DNA from: Coenobita brevimanus
Taxonomy: Eukaryota > Arthropoda > Malacostraca > Decapoda > Coenobitidae
Direction: 5' to 3'
Assembly (NCBI GenBank): GCA_032717465.1
Contig: CM064690.1
Location: forward strand, 11,232,593-11,296,592
DNA: 64,000 nt
Made by a program: the position numbers and the translations under genes. Position 1 is the first letter of the stretch; the number at the start of each line of letters is the position of its first letter. A model generated the notes under the pieces. It was not told the DNA's origin, did no database searches, and saw only the letters and a list, made by a program, of their open reading frames with translations. Below are positions 24,527 to 34,628 of the stretch, in pieces.

Positions 24527-24530
<4 letters not shown>
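22477..24530. other. Unassigned intron 3 sequence
   Basis: Contains a (GT)n array at 23501-23563. Short open frames show no recognised domain. Confidence 0.4.
23501..23563. repeat. (GT)n microsatellite
   Basis: About 31 TG units. Confidence 0.98.

Positions 24531-24563
<33 letters not shown>
24531..24563. repeat. (CA)n microsatellite
   Basis: About 16 AC units, lying at the tail side of the tRNA-like sequence at 24564-24625. Confidence 0.97.
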
Positions 24564-24564
<1 letters not shown>

Positions 24565-24625
24565 GGATTCAACCGAGGCGGACGTGCGACATTGGCACTC
24601 CGTACCAAACCAACACGGCCAGTGG
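24564..24625 (-). repeat. Possible tRNA-like SINE head
   Basis: On the minus strand a box-A-like TGGCCGTGTTGG is followed about 35 bp later by a box-B-like GGTTGAATCC, and then by a (GT)n run. This order matches tRNA-derived sequence with a microsatellite tail. No convincing cloverleaf or anticodon arm was worked out, so this is not called as a tRNA gene. Confidence 0.35.
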
Positions 24626-24841
24626 CATTACCTAAATAAGTATCTTTGTATGAGTCAAGCTCCGTACCAGGTTAGACTAAATGATTTTTCATTATTAAAA
24701 GGAAAAAAAAAAAAAGTTTAAACAAGACTTGTTCAAGTAGGAAAGAGAACCAAGACGAAAAATACGCTGAGTCATCTGAGGTTTGTTTAGACTACAACAC
24801 GGGGATTGTAAGTACATACTCTGCACTTTTAGTATTGCAAA

Positions 24842-25852
24842 ATGGATACATACTTTAGTAAAGCAAATTTGGAAAAGAAAAGGGATAAAGGTAAAAAGCA
24901 AAATGATGATTTCTACCAAGAACTGGTTGAAGTGGAGACTCACAATAGACTGGTTGAACGTGTAAACAAACTAGAAATGGCTTTCAAAAATGAAATTGAT
25001 GAAATAAAGAAGCAGATACACTTGCAAAAGGAAGAAATAGAAAAACTAGGAAGGGAGGCCAATAAGAAAGACACAACCATCAGTGAACTAACAGTGGAAC
25101 TGGGTACACTTAGGAAGAAAATGAGTGAAATGGCAAGTACAGTAGTCAATCACGAGAGTGTTATGGAAGAGTTCAAAAATGACACAGAGACAATTAGGCA
25201 AGTAAGTAGTCTTATAGACCAGAGCAGTGATATTGAGGAGAAGATAACACAAGTGAATGAAGCTGTGCAAAGCTACAAAAATGATGTGGAAACCACGTAT
25301 GCTGAAATGGTGAAAGTAAAGAAAGACTTAGAAACAAGGGTGGAGGAAAAAAGCATTAAAAAGGAAGTGAAAAGAATAATCCAAAACAATCCAAAGTTAG
25401 TCAGAGATTCAGTAGATATAAACAAATCTATAGTAATCACTGATATAGAAGAAGAAGTAAAAAACAAGATCACAAGAGACAAAAAGGAGATAGCAAATGT
25501 AATGAGCTTACTGAAAGAAGTATCAGAGGAAATCTGTAGTAAAGACATAGAAGAACACAAAAGGTTAGGGAAATATGAGAAAAGCAAGACAAGACCTCTA
25601 AAGGTGACTTTCCAGAGTGTAAACACTGTGGAAGAGATACTAAAAAATGCAAAGAATCTTATGAAAAAAGAGGAGTTCAAAAATGTATGGATAAAAAGAT
25701 GCCTAACACAAGAGGAACTGGAATTACTGAAAGAGAAAAGGGAGGAAGGAAAAACAAAAAATGGGGGAAGATCAAAAGAGGAGAAGAAGAATTTTTTTTA
25801 CAAAGTAATAGGATTGCAGGTACGAAAGTGGTACACAAACAGGATGGAATAA
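24842..25852 (+). CDS. LINE family E ORF1, coiled-coil RNA-binding protein
   Basis: 336 residues. Residues about 25-190 are rich in E, K and heptad-like hydrophobics (for example VERVNKLEMAFKNEIDEIKK), a predicted coiled coil for trimer or oligomer formation. Residues about 195-305 look like the RRM-like and C-terminal region of L1/CR1-type ORF1 proteins: IVITDIEEE, EHKRLGKYEKSKTRPLKVTF, EEFKNVWIKRCLTQEEL. The C-terminus is basic. ORF1 proteins package the element RNA into ribonucleoprotein particles. The frame ends with a TAA at 25850-25852, overlapping ORF2 by 166 nt. The start is the first ATG of the frame and its context is purine-rich (AAAATGG). Confidence 0.85.
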   Translation: MDTYFSKANLEKKRDKGKKQNDDFYQELVEVETHNRLVERVNKLEMAFKNEIDEIKKQIHLQKEEIEKLGREANKKDTTISELTVELGTLRKKMSEMASTVVNHESVMEEFKNDTETIRQVSSLIDQSSDIEEKITQVNEAVQSYKNDVETTYAEMVKVKKDLETRVEEKSIKKEVKRIIQNNPKLVRDSVDINKSIVITDIEEEVKNKITRDKKEIANVMSLLKEVSEEICSKDIEEHKRLGKYEKSKTRPLKVTFQSVNTVEEILKNAKNLMKKEEFKNVWIKRCLTQEELELLKEKREEGKTKNGGRSKEEKKNFFYKVIGLQVRKWYTNRME

Positions 25853-28740
25853 AAAGAAGGAAGGTAGTAGAACCATGTCATGACAAGTGCCATATAAACA
25901 AGATGATAAAGTTGATGTACTCAAATGTGGATGGAATGGTATCTAAATTACTAGAGATGAATGATTATGTCAGAGAAAATGAACCACAAATAATATGCCT
26001 AACTGAAACAAAATTAACACCAAGGATATCCAATGACATACTAAACATAGAGGAATACAATATATGGAGAAGAGACAGAAATTTAAAAAAAGGAGGAGGA
26101 ATTATAATATTAACTAACAAAAATCTAAAAGTCAAGGAAATAAAACTAGATATACCATCACAAGTAGAACTGATTGCAGTAGAGATCAACACATCTGAAT
26201 GTAAAGCAATTGTAGCCAATTTGTACATGCCACCCAGATCAAACACATGGGAAAGAGATGAATATGAGGACCTGGCAGAGAGTACAATTCAGAGTTTAAG
26301 ATCATTACTACATAAAATGGAAGAGAAATCGGAAAGAATTATACTAACTGGGGATTTCAATACAAATATAAATTGGAATACTCTAGATATAATTAGCCAA
26401 GAAAGCTGTTGGGACCAAAAGCTCCTGGATCTCGTACAAGAGTTCTTCCTAACGCAACATGTGAGGGAAACCACCAGAAAAAGAGGACTTGATGTACCTT
26501 CAGTGCTAGATCTAATATTTACTAGGCAAGAAAATGATATTGACAGTTTAATATATCACCCTCCACTCGGCAAAAGCGATCATGCAGTACTAAATTATAA
26601 CTTCAGGATAGCATATGACATAGTAAACAGCAATGACAGTTACATAAAGAGCCTAAACTATAAAAAGGGAAATTATCAAGATCTAAAGAAGTATTTCTTA
26701 GAAGCTGATTGGGAAAATGAGCTTAGAGGACAAGATTTAAGTGCTTTATATAAAAAATTCTTTGAATTTTATGAAATAGGAGTCCAGAAGTACATCCCAC
26801 AGCACAAAGAAGCAGATAAGAAAATACAGAAATGGTTCAATACAGAATGTAAAAAATCAAAAGAAAGAAAAGATTTGTTGTGGAATAGATATAGAAGACA
26901 TAATAGTGAAAGGGCGTATAATAATTACAAACGGGCAAGAAACGATTATACAAGAATAAGGGGGGAAGCCCAAAAACAGTTTGAGGAGGATATAATAAAT
27001 AAAAGTAGTGATCAACCAAAGCTGTTTTACAGCTATATCAGAAGCAAAACCAAAGTAAAAGATATAATACAATCAATTACGGACGAGGGAATCACTTATA
27101 CACAAGAGAAAGATATTTGTGAATCACTGAATAAGAATTTCCAATTAGTTTTTACAGAAGAAAAAAATTTTGAGAGGGACTATGTGGAACATGCATGTCC
27201 ACACATACTACCAGATATACAAATAGCAGAAAAAGTAATACAGGAGGAGTTAAGTAGATTAGACAGAGGAAAAGCAAGTGGTCCTGATGAAATTTCATGC
27301 TGGGTACTACGAGAATGTGCAAAGGAGTTAAGTAAACCATTATTTTTAATTTTCAAGAAATCCTTGAGTCAAGGTAAACTACCTGATATTTGGAAAAAAG
27401 CAAATATTGTCCCCTTATTCAAGAAAGGAAATAGACAAAATCTACTCAGCTACCGACCAGTATCACTGACCAGTGTTGTAAGCAAGGTATTAGAAAAGCT
27501 TATAAGAAAATCTTGGGTAAATCATCTAGAAGAACACACTATGATAACAGAAAGACAGTTTGGTTTCAGAAAAGGAAAATCATGTGTTACTAATCTGTTG
27601 AGCTACTATGACAGAGTAACAAACACAATACAGGAAAGGGAGGGATGGGTGGACAGTATCTATTTCGATTTCAAGAAAGCTTTTGACACAGTACCGCACC
27701 AAAGACTTTTATGGAAACTGTACCATCAAGGAGGAATTCGAGGCAAACTGTTTTGTTGTATGCAAGACTTTCTCATAAAAAGAGAAATGAGAACAGTACT
27801 AAGAGGAAACTACTCATCATGGAAAGAAGTGACTAGTGGAGTACCACAGGGTTCAGTGCTGGCACCAATCAGGTTTTTAGTGTATATAAATGATATAAAC
27901 AGTAACACTGGAAATGAGAGCTATCTGAATATGTTTGCAGATGATGCAAAAATACAAAGGAGAATTACTAACACAGACTCTTGTAAAGAGCTACAAGAAG
28001 AATTAAATAAACTTCATGAATGGCAAATGGAATTCAATGTGGACAAGTGTCATGTAATCAAGTTTGGTAAAAGTGCAAAAGGACCTGACTGGGATTATAA
28101 GTTAGGAAAGAAAACCCTATACACATCAGAGAGAGAGAAAGACCTAGGTGTGATCATCAATAACAGACTATCTCGGGCTGACCACATGAGCAAGATGGTA
28201 CGGAACATGTATACACTGCTTGCAAATATGAGAATAGCATTCACATACATAAATGAAGACATGCTAAAAAGGATAATAACATCATTCATTAGACCAACCC
28301 TGGAATATGCATCAGTAGTCTGGAGTCCTCATCTCAAAAAGCACATAGACAAGATTGAAAAAGTTCAAAGGGCCGCTACAAGATGGATACCAAGCTTAAG
28401 GGACCTAAGCTACGAAGAAAGACTAAATAAACTGAATCTACCAACACTACAGGAGAGAAGGAAAAGAGGTGACATGATAATGCTATATAAGTGCATATCA
28501 GGGAAGGAGAAAATAGACATAAATGATTACTTAACATATGGAGAAGCATCAGCAAGAGGACACTGCAAAAAACTGCATAAGAAGAGAGGTGATAAAGACG
28601 TAAGGAAATTCAGTTTCTCAAACAGAGCAATTGATCAATGGAATGCACTACCGAATGAAATAGTGTGTGCCAAAACAATTCACAAATTTAAGGATATGTA
28701 CGATAAATATGGTTTAAGACACGGGACAGTACGAGCTTGA
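25687..28740 (+). CDS. LINE family E ORF2, APE endonuclease-reverse transcriptase
   Basis: A frame of up to 1017 codons. The APE endonuclease starts near residue 77 (MYSNVDGMVSKLLE) and has LTETKLT, the catalytic GDFNTNINW near residue 222, and KSDHAVL near residue 297. The reverse transcriptase shows KANIVPLFKKG, YRPVSLTSVVSKVLEKLI, YFDFKKAFDTVPH near residue 660, GVPQGSVLAP near 718 and the catalytic FADDAK near 750. The C-terminal region contains IRPTLEYASVVWSPHLKKH and RWIPSLRDLSYEERL, as in CR1/L2/Rex elements. It nicks target DNA and reverse-transcribes the element RNA. The frame is -1 relative to ORF1, and the true start is unclear. It could be made by -1 frameshifting at the T8 run (25792-25799), or by reinitiation at a later ATG such as the one in NKMIKLMYSN. 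Confidence 0.9.
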   Translation: MDKKMPNTRGTGITEREKGGRKNKKWGKIKRGEEEFFLQSNRIAGTKVVHKQDGIKRRKVVEPCHDKCHINKMIKLMYSNVDGMVSKLLEMNDYVRENEPQIICLTETKLTPRISNDILNIEEYNIWRRDRNLKKGGGIIILTNKNLKVKEIKLDIPSQVELIAVEINTSECKAIVANLYMPPRSNTWERDEYEDLAESTIQSLRSLLHKMEEKSERIILTGDFNTNINWNTLDIISQESCWDQKLLDLVQEFFLTQHVRETTRKRGLDVPSVLDLIFTRQENDIDSLIYHPPLGKSDHAVLNYNFRIAYDIVNSNDSYIKSLNYKKGNYQDLKKYFLEADWENELRGQDLSALYKKFFEFYEIGVQKYIPQHKEADKKIQKWFNTECKKSKERKDLLWNRYRRHNSERAYNNYKRARNDYTRIRGEAQKQFEEDIINKSSDQPKLFYSYIRSKTKVKDIIQSITDEGITYTQEKDICESLNKNFQLVFTEEKNFERDYVEHACPHILPDIQIAEKVIQEELSRLDRGKASGPDEISCWVLRECAKELSKPLFLIFKKSLSQGKLPDIWKKANIVPLFKKGNRQNLLSYRPVSLTSVVSKVLEKLIRKSWVNHLEEHTMITERQFGFRKGKSCVTNLLSYYDRVTNTIQEREGWVDSIYFDFKKAFDTVPHQRLLWKLYHQGGIRGKLFCCMQDFLIKREMRTVLRGNYSSWKEVTSGVPQGSVLAPIRFLVYINDINSNTGNESYLNMFADDAKIQRRITNTDSCKELQEELNKLHEWQMEFNVDKCHVIKFGKSAKGPDWDYKLGKKTLYTSEREKDLGVIINNRLSRADHMSKMVRNMYTLLANMRIAFTYINEDMLKRIITSFIRPTLEYASVVWSPHLKKHIDKIEKVQRAATRWIPSLRDLSYEERLNKLNLPTLQERRKRGDMIMLYKCISGKEKIDINDYLTYGEASARGHCKKLHKKRGDKDVRKFSFSNRAIDQWNALPNEIVCAKTIHKFKDMYDKYGLRHGTVRA
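25792..25799 (+). promoter_or_regulatory. Candidate -1 frameshift site (T8) between ORF1 and ORF2
   Basis: In the ORF1 frame the run reads AAT TTT TTT TAC. Slipping back one base after the second TTT gives TTA CAA, which is the ORF2 frame (FFLQSNR). The pattern T_TTT_TTT fits the slippery heptamer rule for -1 frameshifting. No downstream pseudoknot was worked out. Confidence 0.45.
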
Positions 28741-28781
28741 CTCATTCCTGTAAAGATACAATTAGGTAAGAATTAGGTAAG

Positions 28782-28782
<1 letters not shown>

Positions 28783-28850
<68 letters not shown>
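28783..28850. repeat. (CA)n microsatellite at LINE 3' end
   Basis: 34 AC units directly following the family E 3' end. Confidence 0.95.
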
Positions 28851-28855
<5 letters not shown>

Positions 28856-29189
28856 CCAAACCATGTGCGCCATTATTTAACTAAGTGATAAGTCTGTGTT
28901 TTCAGATTCTTAGATCGTAGCTTCGGTTCATGGGCGACATGAACTTTACATTTTTTCACCGCTGGGGCAGAATATAATGACATGGCGAAAACCTGTTTAG
29001 CAACTGTTTCGAAATCAACTTGTATCATTAACAGGCTACTACCGTACTACCGTTTCTCTTCATCTAGTACTGTGTTGTAGACCATCAAAAAATGCATCGT
29101 ATTACTCAGCCTTATTCTGTACGGTTGGTAACCCACCATCCTCGGGCAGTAGGCATGAATGAGTTCATCCAGTCTCGAGGAATGTGAAT

Positions 29190-29384
29190 CTAACGAGACC
29201 TCATAAATCATATAAGATGATTCAGAAGTCATATCGTAATTGTAATGCAACGCCTTCTCCTGCCACGTCTCCAGATCTCAATCCCAATAAGAATATTTGG
29301 AGGCTAGCAATGCAACAGTTAGATGATTTTAGTTATGTCGTTAGGAACCGCGCAGCTCTGGTGAGTAGGGTGAGGAATTGATAG
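29190..29384 (+). pseudogene. Tc1/mariner transposase scrap
   Basis: The plus frame reads ATSPDLNPNKNIWRLAMQQL, matching the SPDLNP-(I)-E-N-x-W block that carries the last catalytic acidic residue of Tc1/mariner transposases. Here the E position reads K (NKNIW), so the catalytic residue is lost. The remainder of the transposase and the TIRs are not visible. Confidence 0.7.
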
Positions 29385-30863
29385 CAGGCACCTCGGAAGG
29401 TCAACGGACTGACACTATCATCGACGCTGAGCACATAGTAACAAGACAAAAACGTCCCATTCAAAAGCAACTGAGCGACACGATAACTTCAAAGCTAGAG
29501 TAACATCATAGCTATACTTTTACAAGAAAATAAAGCTTGTATTAATTTCTGCAGATACTGGTGTAGTCAGAATGCATTACTGTTTAGAGAAATATAAGAA
29601 ACTGCATAAGTTATCGTTCTATATCTTATATGGTCAGTCAAAAGGAGAAATGCCCACATAACTATCTTATTATCACAGTTCAAATGCTTTGGGATCGCTG
29701 TTTATAATATTTCACCTACAGCGTTATCTCCGTGGAGATAGCACGCAAGCATCCTTACCAGTTAGCTGGAAAGATGTGATGATTTATTTATCTTTGTCAC
29801 CCTTTCGTTGAGTCTGATACCGTGCTACGGTGATGTCTATAACTCCTTCTGTATCTGGATATTCGCAGCGCATCTCCTCTTTCTACCTGATACGCTTGGT
29901 GACAGCCTGCATTCATCGGTGGTCACATTCCATCTATATTGGTGTCTGCTTGCAAAAGTTTGATAAATATTGTTACCTGCATTCTGGAACAGAATTTCCT
30001 GCACAAATGTTATGAACAATGTATTTTGGGATTTTAATTTTCTTGTCACCATAGAACTCGATGCTATACAGTAAACAGCAGCTGAAAGTAATCCAAAAAT
30101 TAAACTGTTTTATATTGTTATAATAAGATTATTTATTAACACCCAGGAGAGAAGGGAATCCCTTCACCCCATCGTAAGACAGACAGAAATATAAACAAAC
30201 ATTTACAGACAGGAAGACATTTAGAGACTGACCATCAATCTCTGTTATTGTTTCACAATTATTTATTTCAGTTTTGCTACCGACAAACAAATTTATTCAG
30301 CTCTGCAGGTAAGATGCCTTCCCCTAAGCCCTAAGAAAGTAGCAATAGACAGGCATAATGAGAGACAAATAGAAGGAACGGAAGGCATACAGTAGCTATT
30401 AACGACTGACAATAATTTTTTTACTCTTTCAACCCCTGTACAAAATTATTCAGTTTTGGCAAGAATGTGCCCCTCCTATAATGAAAAAGCATAAGATGGC
30501 CAGACAGGTAGGGAGACAGGTTCAGCATCGGAATTTAGTAACTGACACCGTTCGCTTCTTATCACTGAACGATTAGATTAAATTATAATGGGATGAAATC
30601 CCTACCGCAGAGAAAAATTATAAGTGAGGCAGACAGGCGGACCCATAGATAAACTTAATTACAGGCTTACCCCTCAAAGCAAAATCAAGAGTGCCACTTC
30701 TCGTTTATCTTCGTTAGAGAATTTTATTATATTAAAGTTAAAATGTGTATATCCCTTTCGAAAAATGAAAGACAAAAAGACACATGGACAGACACACGCT
30801 TTTTGAGATTCAACATGACTACTATTTTAGGGATGGTAAAGCAAAACGATTATATGCAAATAA
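29385..30863. other. Unassigned intron sequence
   Basis: About 1.5 kb without a recognisable gene. The 30.1-30.8 kb part repeats the words 'GACAGACAGAAAT', 'AGACAGGAAGACA' and similar, hinting at a decayed tandem repeat with a period near 180 bp. Confidence 0.4.
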
Positions 30864-31504
30864 AGGCGGCGTCACACTGGGCCAAAAACGACTAACATGA
30901 GTGCGAATTTTGTGAGCGCTAGCCAAACTGACCCACTGTGAGCGAGATTTCGCTTGCGAGGCTAAATGGATAATAATTATCGCTCACAGCCTGTTGAACT
31001 TAAATGAACCTTTTATAATTTTGTAACTGGTGAGAAAATATTCTGTTATCACAGAAGGAAACTTTAAAATTTTTAGCTAAGTACAGTTTATTTCTTGTGG
31101 GTTTTATTCATTTAATATTTTTTTCTTGTGATAGTAAATCAACATTCGTACACTCTGGTGGGCAGCCGTGGAGGCTGTCTGCTTTGTTTCCAAACAATGA
31201 GTGGAAATCAGACTGTGACCAGTATTCGATATGGATCCCGTGGCAAGGAAATCTCTAGTACTCTGCCTTGTGGCTCTGGAGTTAATGAGGTACCTGAGGC
31301 AGTTGCGGAAACTGAGAAAAAGGGAGTGGATACGCCGTGGTGGTTTGTTTACAAATGATCACGAGTCTCCAAGGCAGACGGCACTGCTAGCCATTTCGGC
31401 TCGCAAAAATACACGAGTGTAGCAGCAACTGAACTTTGCTAGCCGTTTCGCCTCACAAACGCTGCTCACACGTTAGCCACTTTTGGCCCAATGTGACGCA
31501 GCCT
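30864..31504. mobile_element. PIF/Harbinger-like element with long TIRs
   Basis: Inverted ends: AGGCGGCGTCACACTGGGCC at the left and AGGCTGCGTCACATTGGGCC (right, reversed). Similarity continues for about 35 bp (CAAAA..G.CTAAC.TG). The element is flanked by TAA at 30861-30863 and 31505-31507, a 3-bp TWA-type duplication as made by PIF/Harbinger transposases. A 63-codon plus frame (31231-31422) has LRQLRKLRKREWIRRGG, faintly like the basic R-W region near the start of Harbinger transposases. That part is speculative. Confidence 0.72.
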
Positions 31505-31586
31505 TAAAGTAAAGAAATGCCCCTCTTGTAAGACAGATAGACTCTACACTTTACGATATGGGAGTGTGATGGTGCGGGAGTGTTAT

Positions 31587-31588
<2 letters not shown>

Positions 31589-31641
<53 letters not shown>

Positions 31642-31688
31642 TCACGTTCTGGTGTGTGTGTGGTATGGTGTTGGTATGTTAATGAGTT

Positions 31689-31731
<43 letters not shown>
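31589..31731. repeat. Two (GT)n microsatellites
   Basis: GT runs at 31589-31640 and 31690-31731, separated by a degenerate GTGTGGT-rich spacer. Confidence 0.95.
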
Positions 31732-31736
<5 letters not shown>

Positions 31737-32035
31737 GGTGTGGCGTATGATGATGTGGTTATGTTATGTTGACGGAGTGTTATGATGAGGAAGTGTTAAT
31801 GCGTAGCAGTTTTATGGTGTGGGAGGGTTATGGTGTGGGAGTGTTATGGTGAGGGAGCGTTATGGTGAGGGAGTGTTATGGTAAGGGTGAGTTATGGTGT
31901 AGGAGTGTGATGTTGTGGGTGTATTATCGTGTGGGGGTGTAACGGCGTGGGTGTGATACGGTGTAAGTGCGTTGTAGCTGGGAGTGCGACGGTGTGGGTC
32001 ATTTATGGTGTCGCAGTGGTATGTTGCGGGAGAGT
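31732..32035. repeat. Minisatellite, unit about 14 bp
   Basis: Degenerate repeats of GTTATGGTGTGGGA, with variants such as GTTATGGTGAGGGA, for about 20 units. They grow out of the preceding (GT)n arrays. Confidence 0.85.
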
Positions 32036-32512
32036 GTTTGGTTGTGTAAACTGCATAGAGGAAATGCAAGATGCAGTGAGAGTACATGAGATATAAGACA
32101 TTTTTTTGGGGGGTACTGTGCAAGAGCCTAAAGAGCTGGAAACTTTGCCCCTCCAACGAATATTGGGGAAAGCAATGATGTCATGAAAATAGGACAAAAT
32201 TATAGGGGCTGGCAGATTAAAGAAAAAAAGATACTGGTCATGGGTCATGAGCTGCATTAGAGAACTGGACGGAATGGAAGTGAGAGTGTGCAGTTTAGTA
32301 GGAGCTATACGAAGCAGATCATGTGCTTAAGATAATTGTGTGACTATACTGTATTAAAAAATCTAAACAGTATGTTTTATTTACAGATTAGAGCAATGAT
32401 TATGACCGAATTCCACGTTAGATGCTAATTCAAAATTGTCGAACATTCACTAGCCTGTGCACCCCCAAATTAAGTGTGTCTCAACCTACGTACCTGCACT
32501 TTGTGAAATTAA

Positions 32513-32526
32513 TAATAATAGTAGTA

Positions 32527-32584
<58 letters not shown>

Positions 32585-32600
32585 TAATAATAATAAAAAC
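32513..32600. repeat. (AAT)n microsatellite
   Basis: About 28 TAA units with GTA variants at the left. An A20 run lies at 32701-32720. Confidence 0.95.
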
Positions 32601-32720
32601 TATTAACACCCGAAATGTATTGATTTCACATGATACTGTCTATTTCTAGAATCATGTAAAGTATTCTGAAAACAGGGAACAGGTTTATGTTTGAAAGTTC
32701 AAAAAAAAAAAAAAAAAAAA

Positions 32721-33264
32721 CTCGATTTGGCTGAAGTAATAAACCAAGCGAATTTCTGTCATATTGGAAAACTATTCGGTACGTGTAATGTTAGAGTAGA
32801 ATAAGTATAATATTCTCCCTCCAGTGAACGGGAAACATCTGATATTAAACATCGTAGTGTGTACTTCTATAGATCAGACACAGTAGAAGTATAATATAAA
32901 ATTTGGTACAGAATTATGGATGATCAGATGCCAGTACATCCTAGGGACTGTTTATACACTCTCTACTACAGTTGCATGGAAACCCAAATGGTCCTGGACC
33001 CCTTTGGATAACCCTATACTGATTAGAGTCCGCAGGTAATTATACCATGGAAAGATAATGTTAGGTAAAATCATTATCTCAGTGTGAGTGTACTAAGAAT
33101 GATGCGTTACGATCTGCAACATTCGTAACTACGGTGAGTGTGACGTAAGTGGCAAAATCCAACTTTCTCTTATTTACAGTGCACACCCACGAGCACTTTC
33201 ATTAGTTATAGTCAACGCTATCAATTCATTCTCTCCGTTAGTGAGAACCCCACAGCTCTATCAC
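32721..33264. other. Unassigned intron sequence
   Basis: Nothing recognised. Confidence 0.4.
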
Positions 33265-34628
33265 ACCTCCTTAATGACCTACAGCAGCTTGTACAACACC
33301 CAACCCATATCCCTGACCACCTTGGAGAGAGCACCAACATACTTGACCTCTTCCTTACAACTAATCCTTTTGCTTACACTGTTAATCTTTCCTCTCCGTT
33401 GGGCTTCTCCGATCACAATCTTATTACCTTGACCTGTCCTATCGCTCCGGTACAGCCTGTGGACCCTCCAAAGAAACGTCGACTGTGGCACTTTGGTGCT
33501 GCGGGTTGGGAGGCCCTCAAGCAGTACTTCTTTGATTTTCCCTGGAATGATAATTGCTTCCATGGCCGTGAGCCATCTGCGTGTGCCTTCCGCATTATGG
33601 AGGTTATTCTCTCGGGCATGGAAGCATACATTCCCTTCTCATATCCTTTGACTAATGTAAGAAAGCCTTGGTTTAATCACGCTTTTTAAAATGCTGTACA
33701 CAACAGGGAGAGGGCCTATAAAAGGTACCAGAGCCAACCCACTCCTGAATCACATCTTGTTTATGTTTCTGCCCGGAATCGTGCTAAGTCTGTGCTTCAC
33801 TCTGCTAAAAATAATTTTATCCGTACTGAATGCTCTCAACTCTCCAACTAGAATTCTTCCCTTCCTTTCGGCACCTTGCCAAAAGCCTTTCTAACAATTT
33901 TACCTCACCATCCTTCCCTCATCTTTTTTACTCTGATGGCTCTGTAGCTATTTCTACTACTGATAAAGCAGATCTCGTCGTTCAGACTTTCTCCTCCAAT
34001 TCCACCTCCGATGATTGCGGTGTTGTTCCTCCATCACTTTCCCCCTCTGACTTCCTCATGGCTGACATTAAAATGTCTTCAGCTGATGTATTTTCTGCCA
34101 TCACTGGCCTTAATGCTAACAACGCATCTGGGCCTGATGGAGTCCCTCCTGTTGTTCTCAAGAACTGTGCTTCTGTGCTTACACCCTGCCTAGGTAAACT
34201 CTTTCACCTTCGTCTTTCAACTTATACCTTTCCTTCTTGCTGGAAGTTTGCTCTCATTCAGCCAGTCCCAAAGAAGGGTGACCATTCCCAACCCTCTAAT
34301 TATCGTCCAATTGCTTTAACATCCTGTGTCTCAAAAGTTTTCGAGTCTATTCTTAACAGAAAAATTTTAAAGCATCTTTCCTATCACAACCTTCTATCTG
34401 ATCGTCAGTATGCGTTCCGTCAGGGATGCTCCGCGGGCGATCATCTCATCTACTTTTCAGACTCCTGGTCATCCTTGTTTCGGGACTTTGACGAAAGCTT
34501 TGCTATTGCACTTGATATCTCAAAGGCTTTCGATCGAGTCTGCCATAAATCTTTATTTTCCAAACTAACCTCTTACGGTTTTTATCTTTCTACCTATGCC
34601 TTCATCTTTAGCTTCATTTCTGGTTTTT
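33265..34628 (+). pseudogene. Family C LINE, copy 2, truncated at both ends
   Basis: Homologous to the middle of the 13.9-17.0 kb copy, from the end of the endonuclease ([10 protein letters not shown]) through the first half of the reverse transcriptase (GPDGVPPVVLK, NYRPIALTSCVSKVFE, ALDISKAFDRVCHKS). It stops abruptly near 34628 before the catalytic YADD. Breaks include a stop near 33688 and another near 33851. The frame from 33830 to 34630 is open. Confidence 0.85.

Larger units (their letters stand above)
24780..28850 (+). mobile_element. Family E LINE (CR1/L2-like), nearly intact
   Basis: A non-LTR retrotransposon with ORF1 (24842-25852), ORF2 (25687-28740) and a short 3' end. The 3' end carries two AATTAGGTAAG units (28760-28781) running into (AC)n at 28783-28850. 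A short-repeat 3' end instead of poly(A) is a feature of the CR1/L2 group. The 5' boundary is not defined. Both ORFs are uninterrupted and all catalytic motifs are present, so this copy is young and may be active. Confidence 0.88.
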
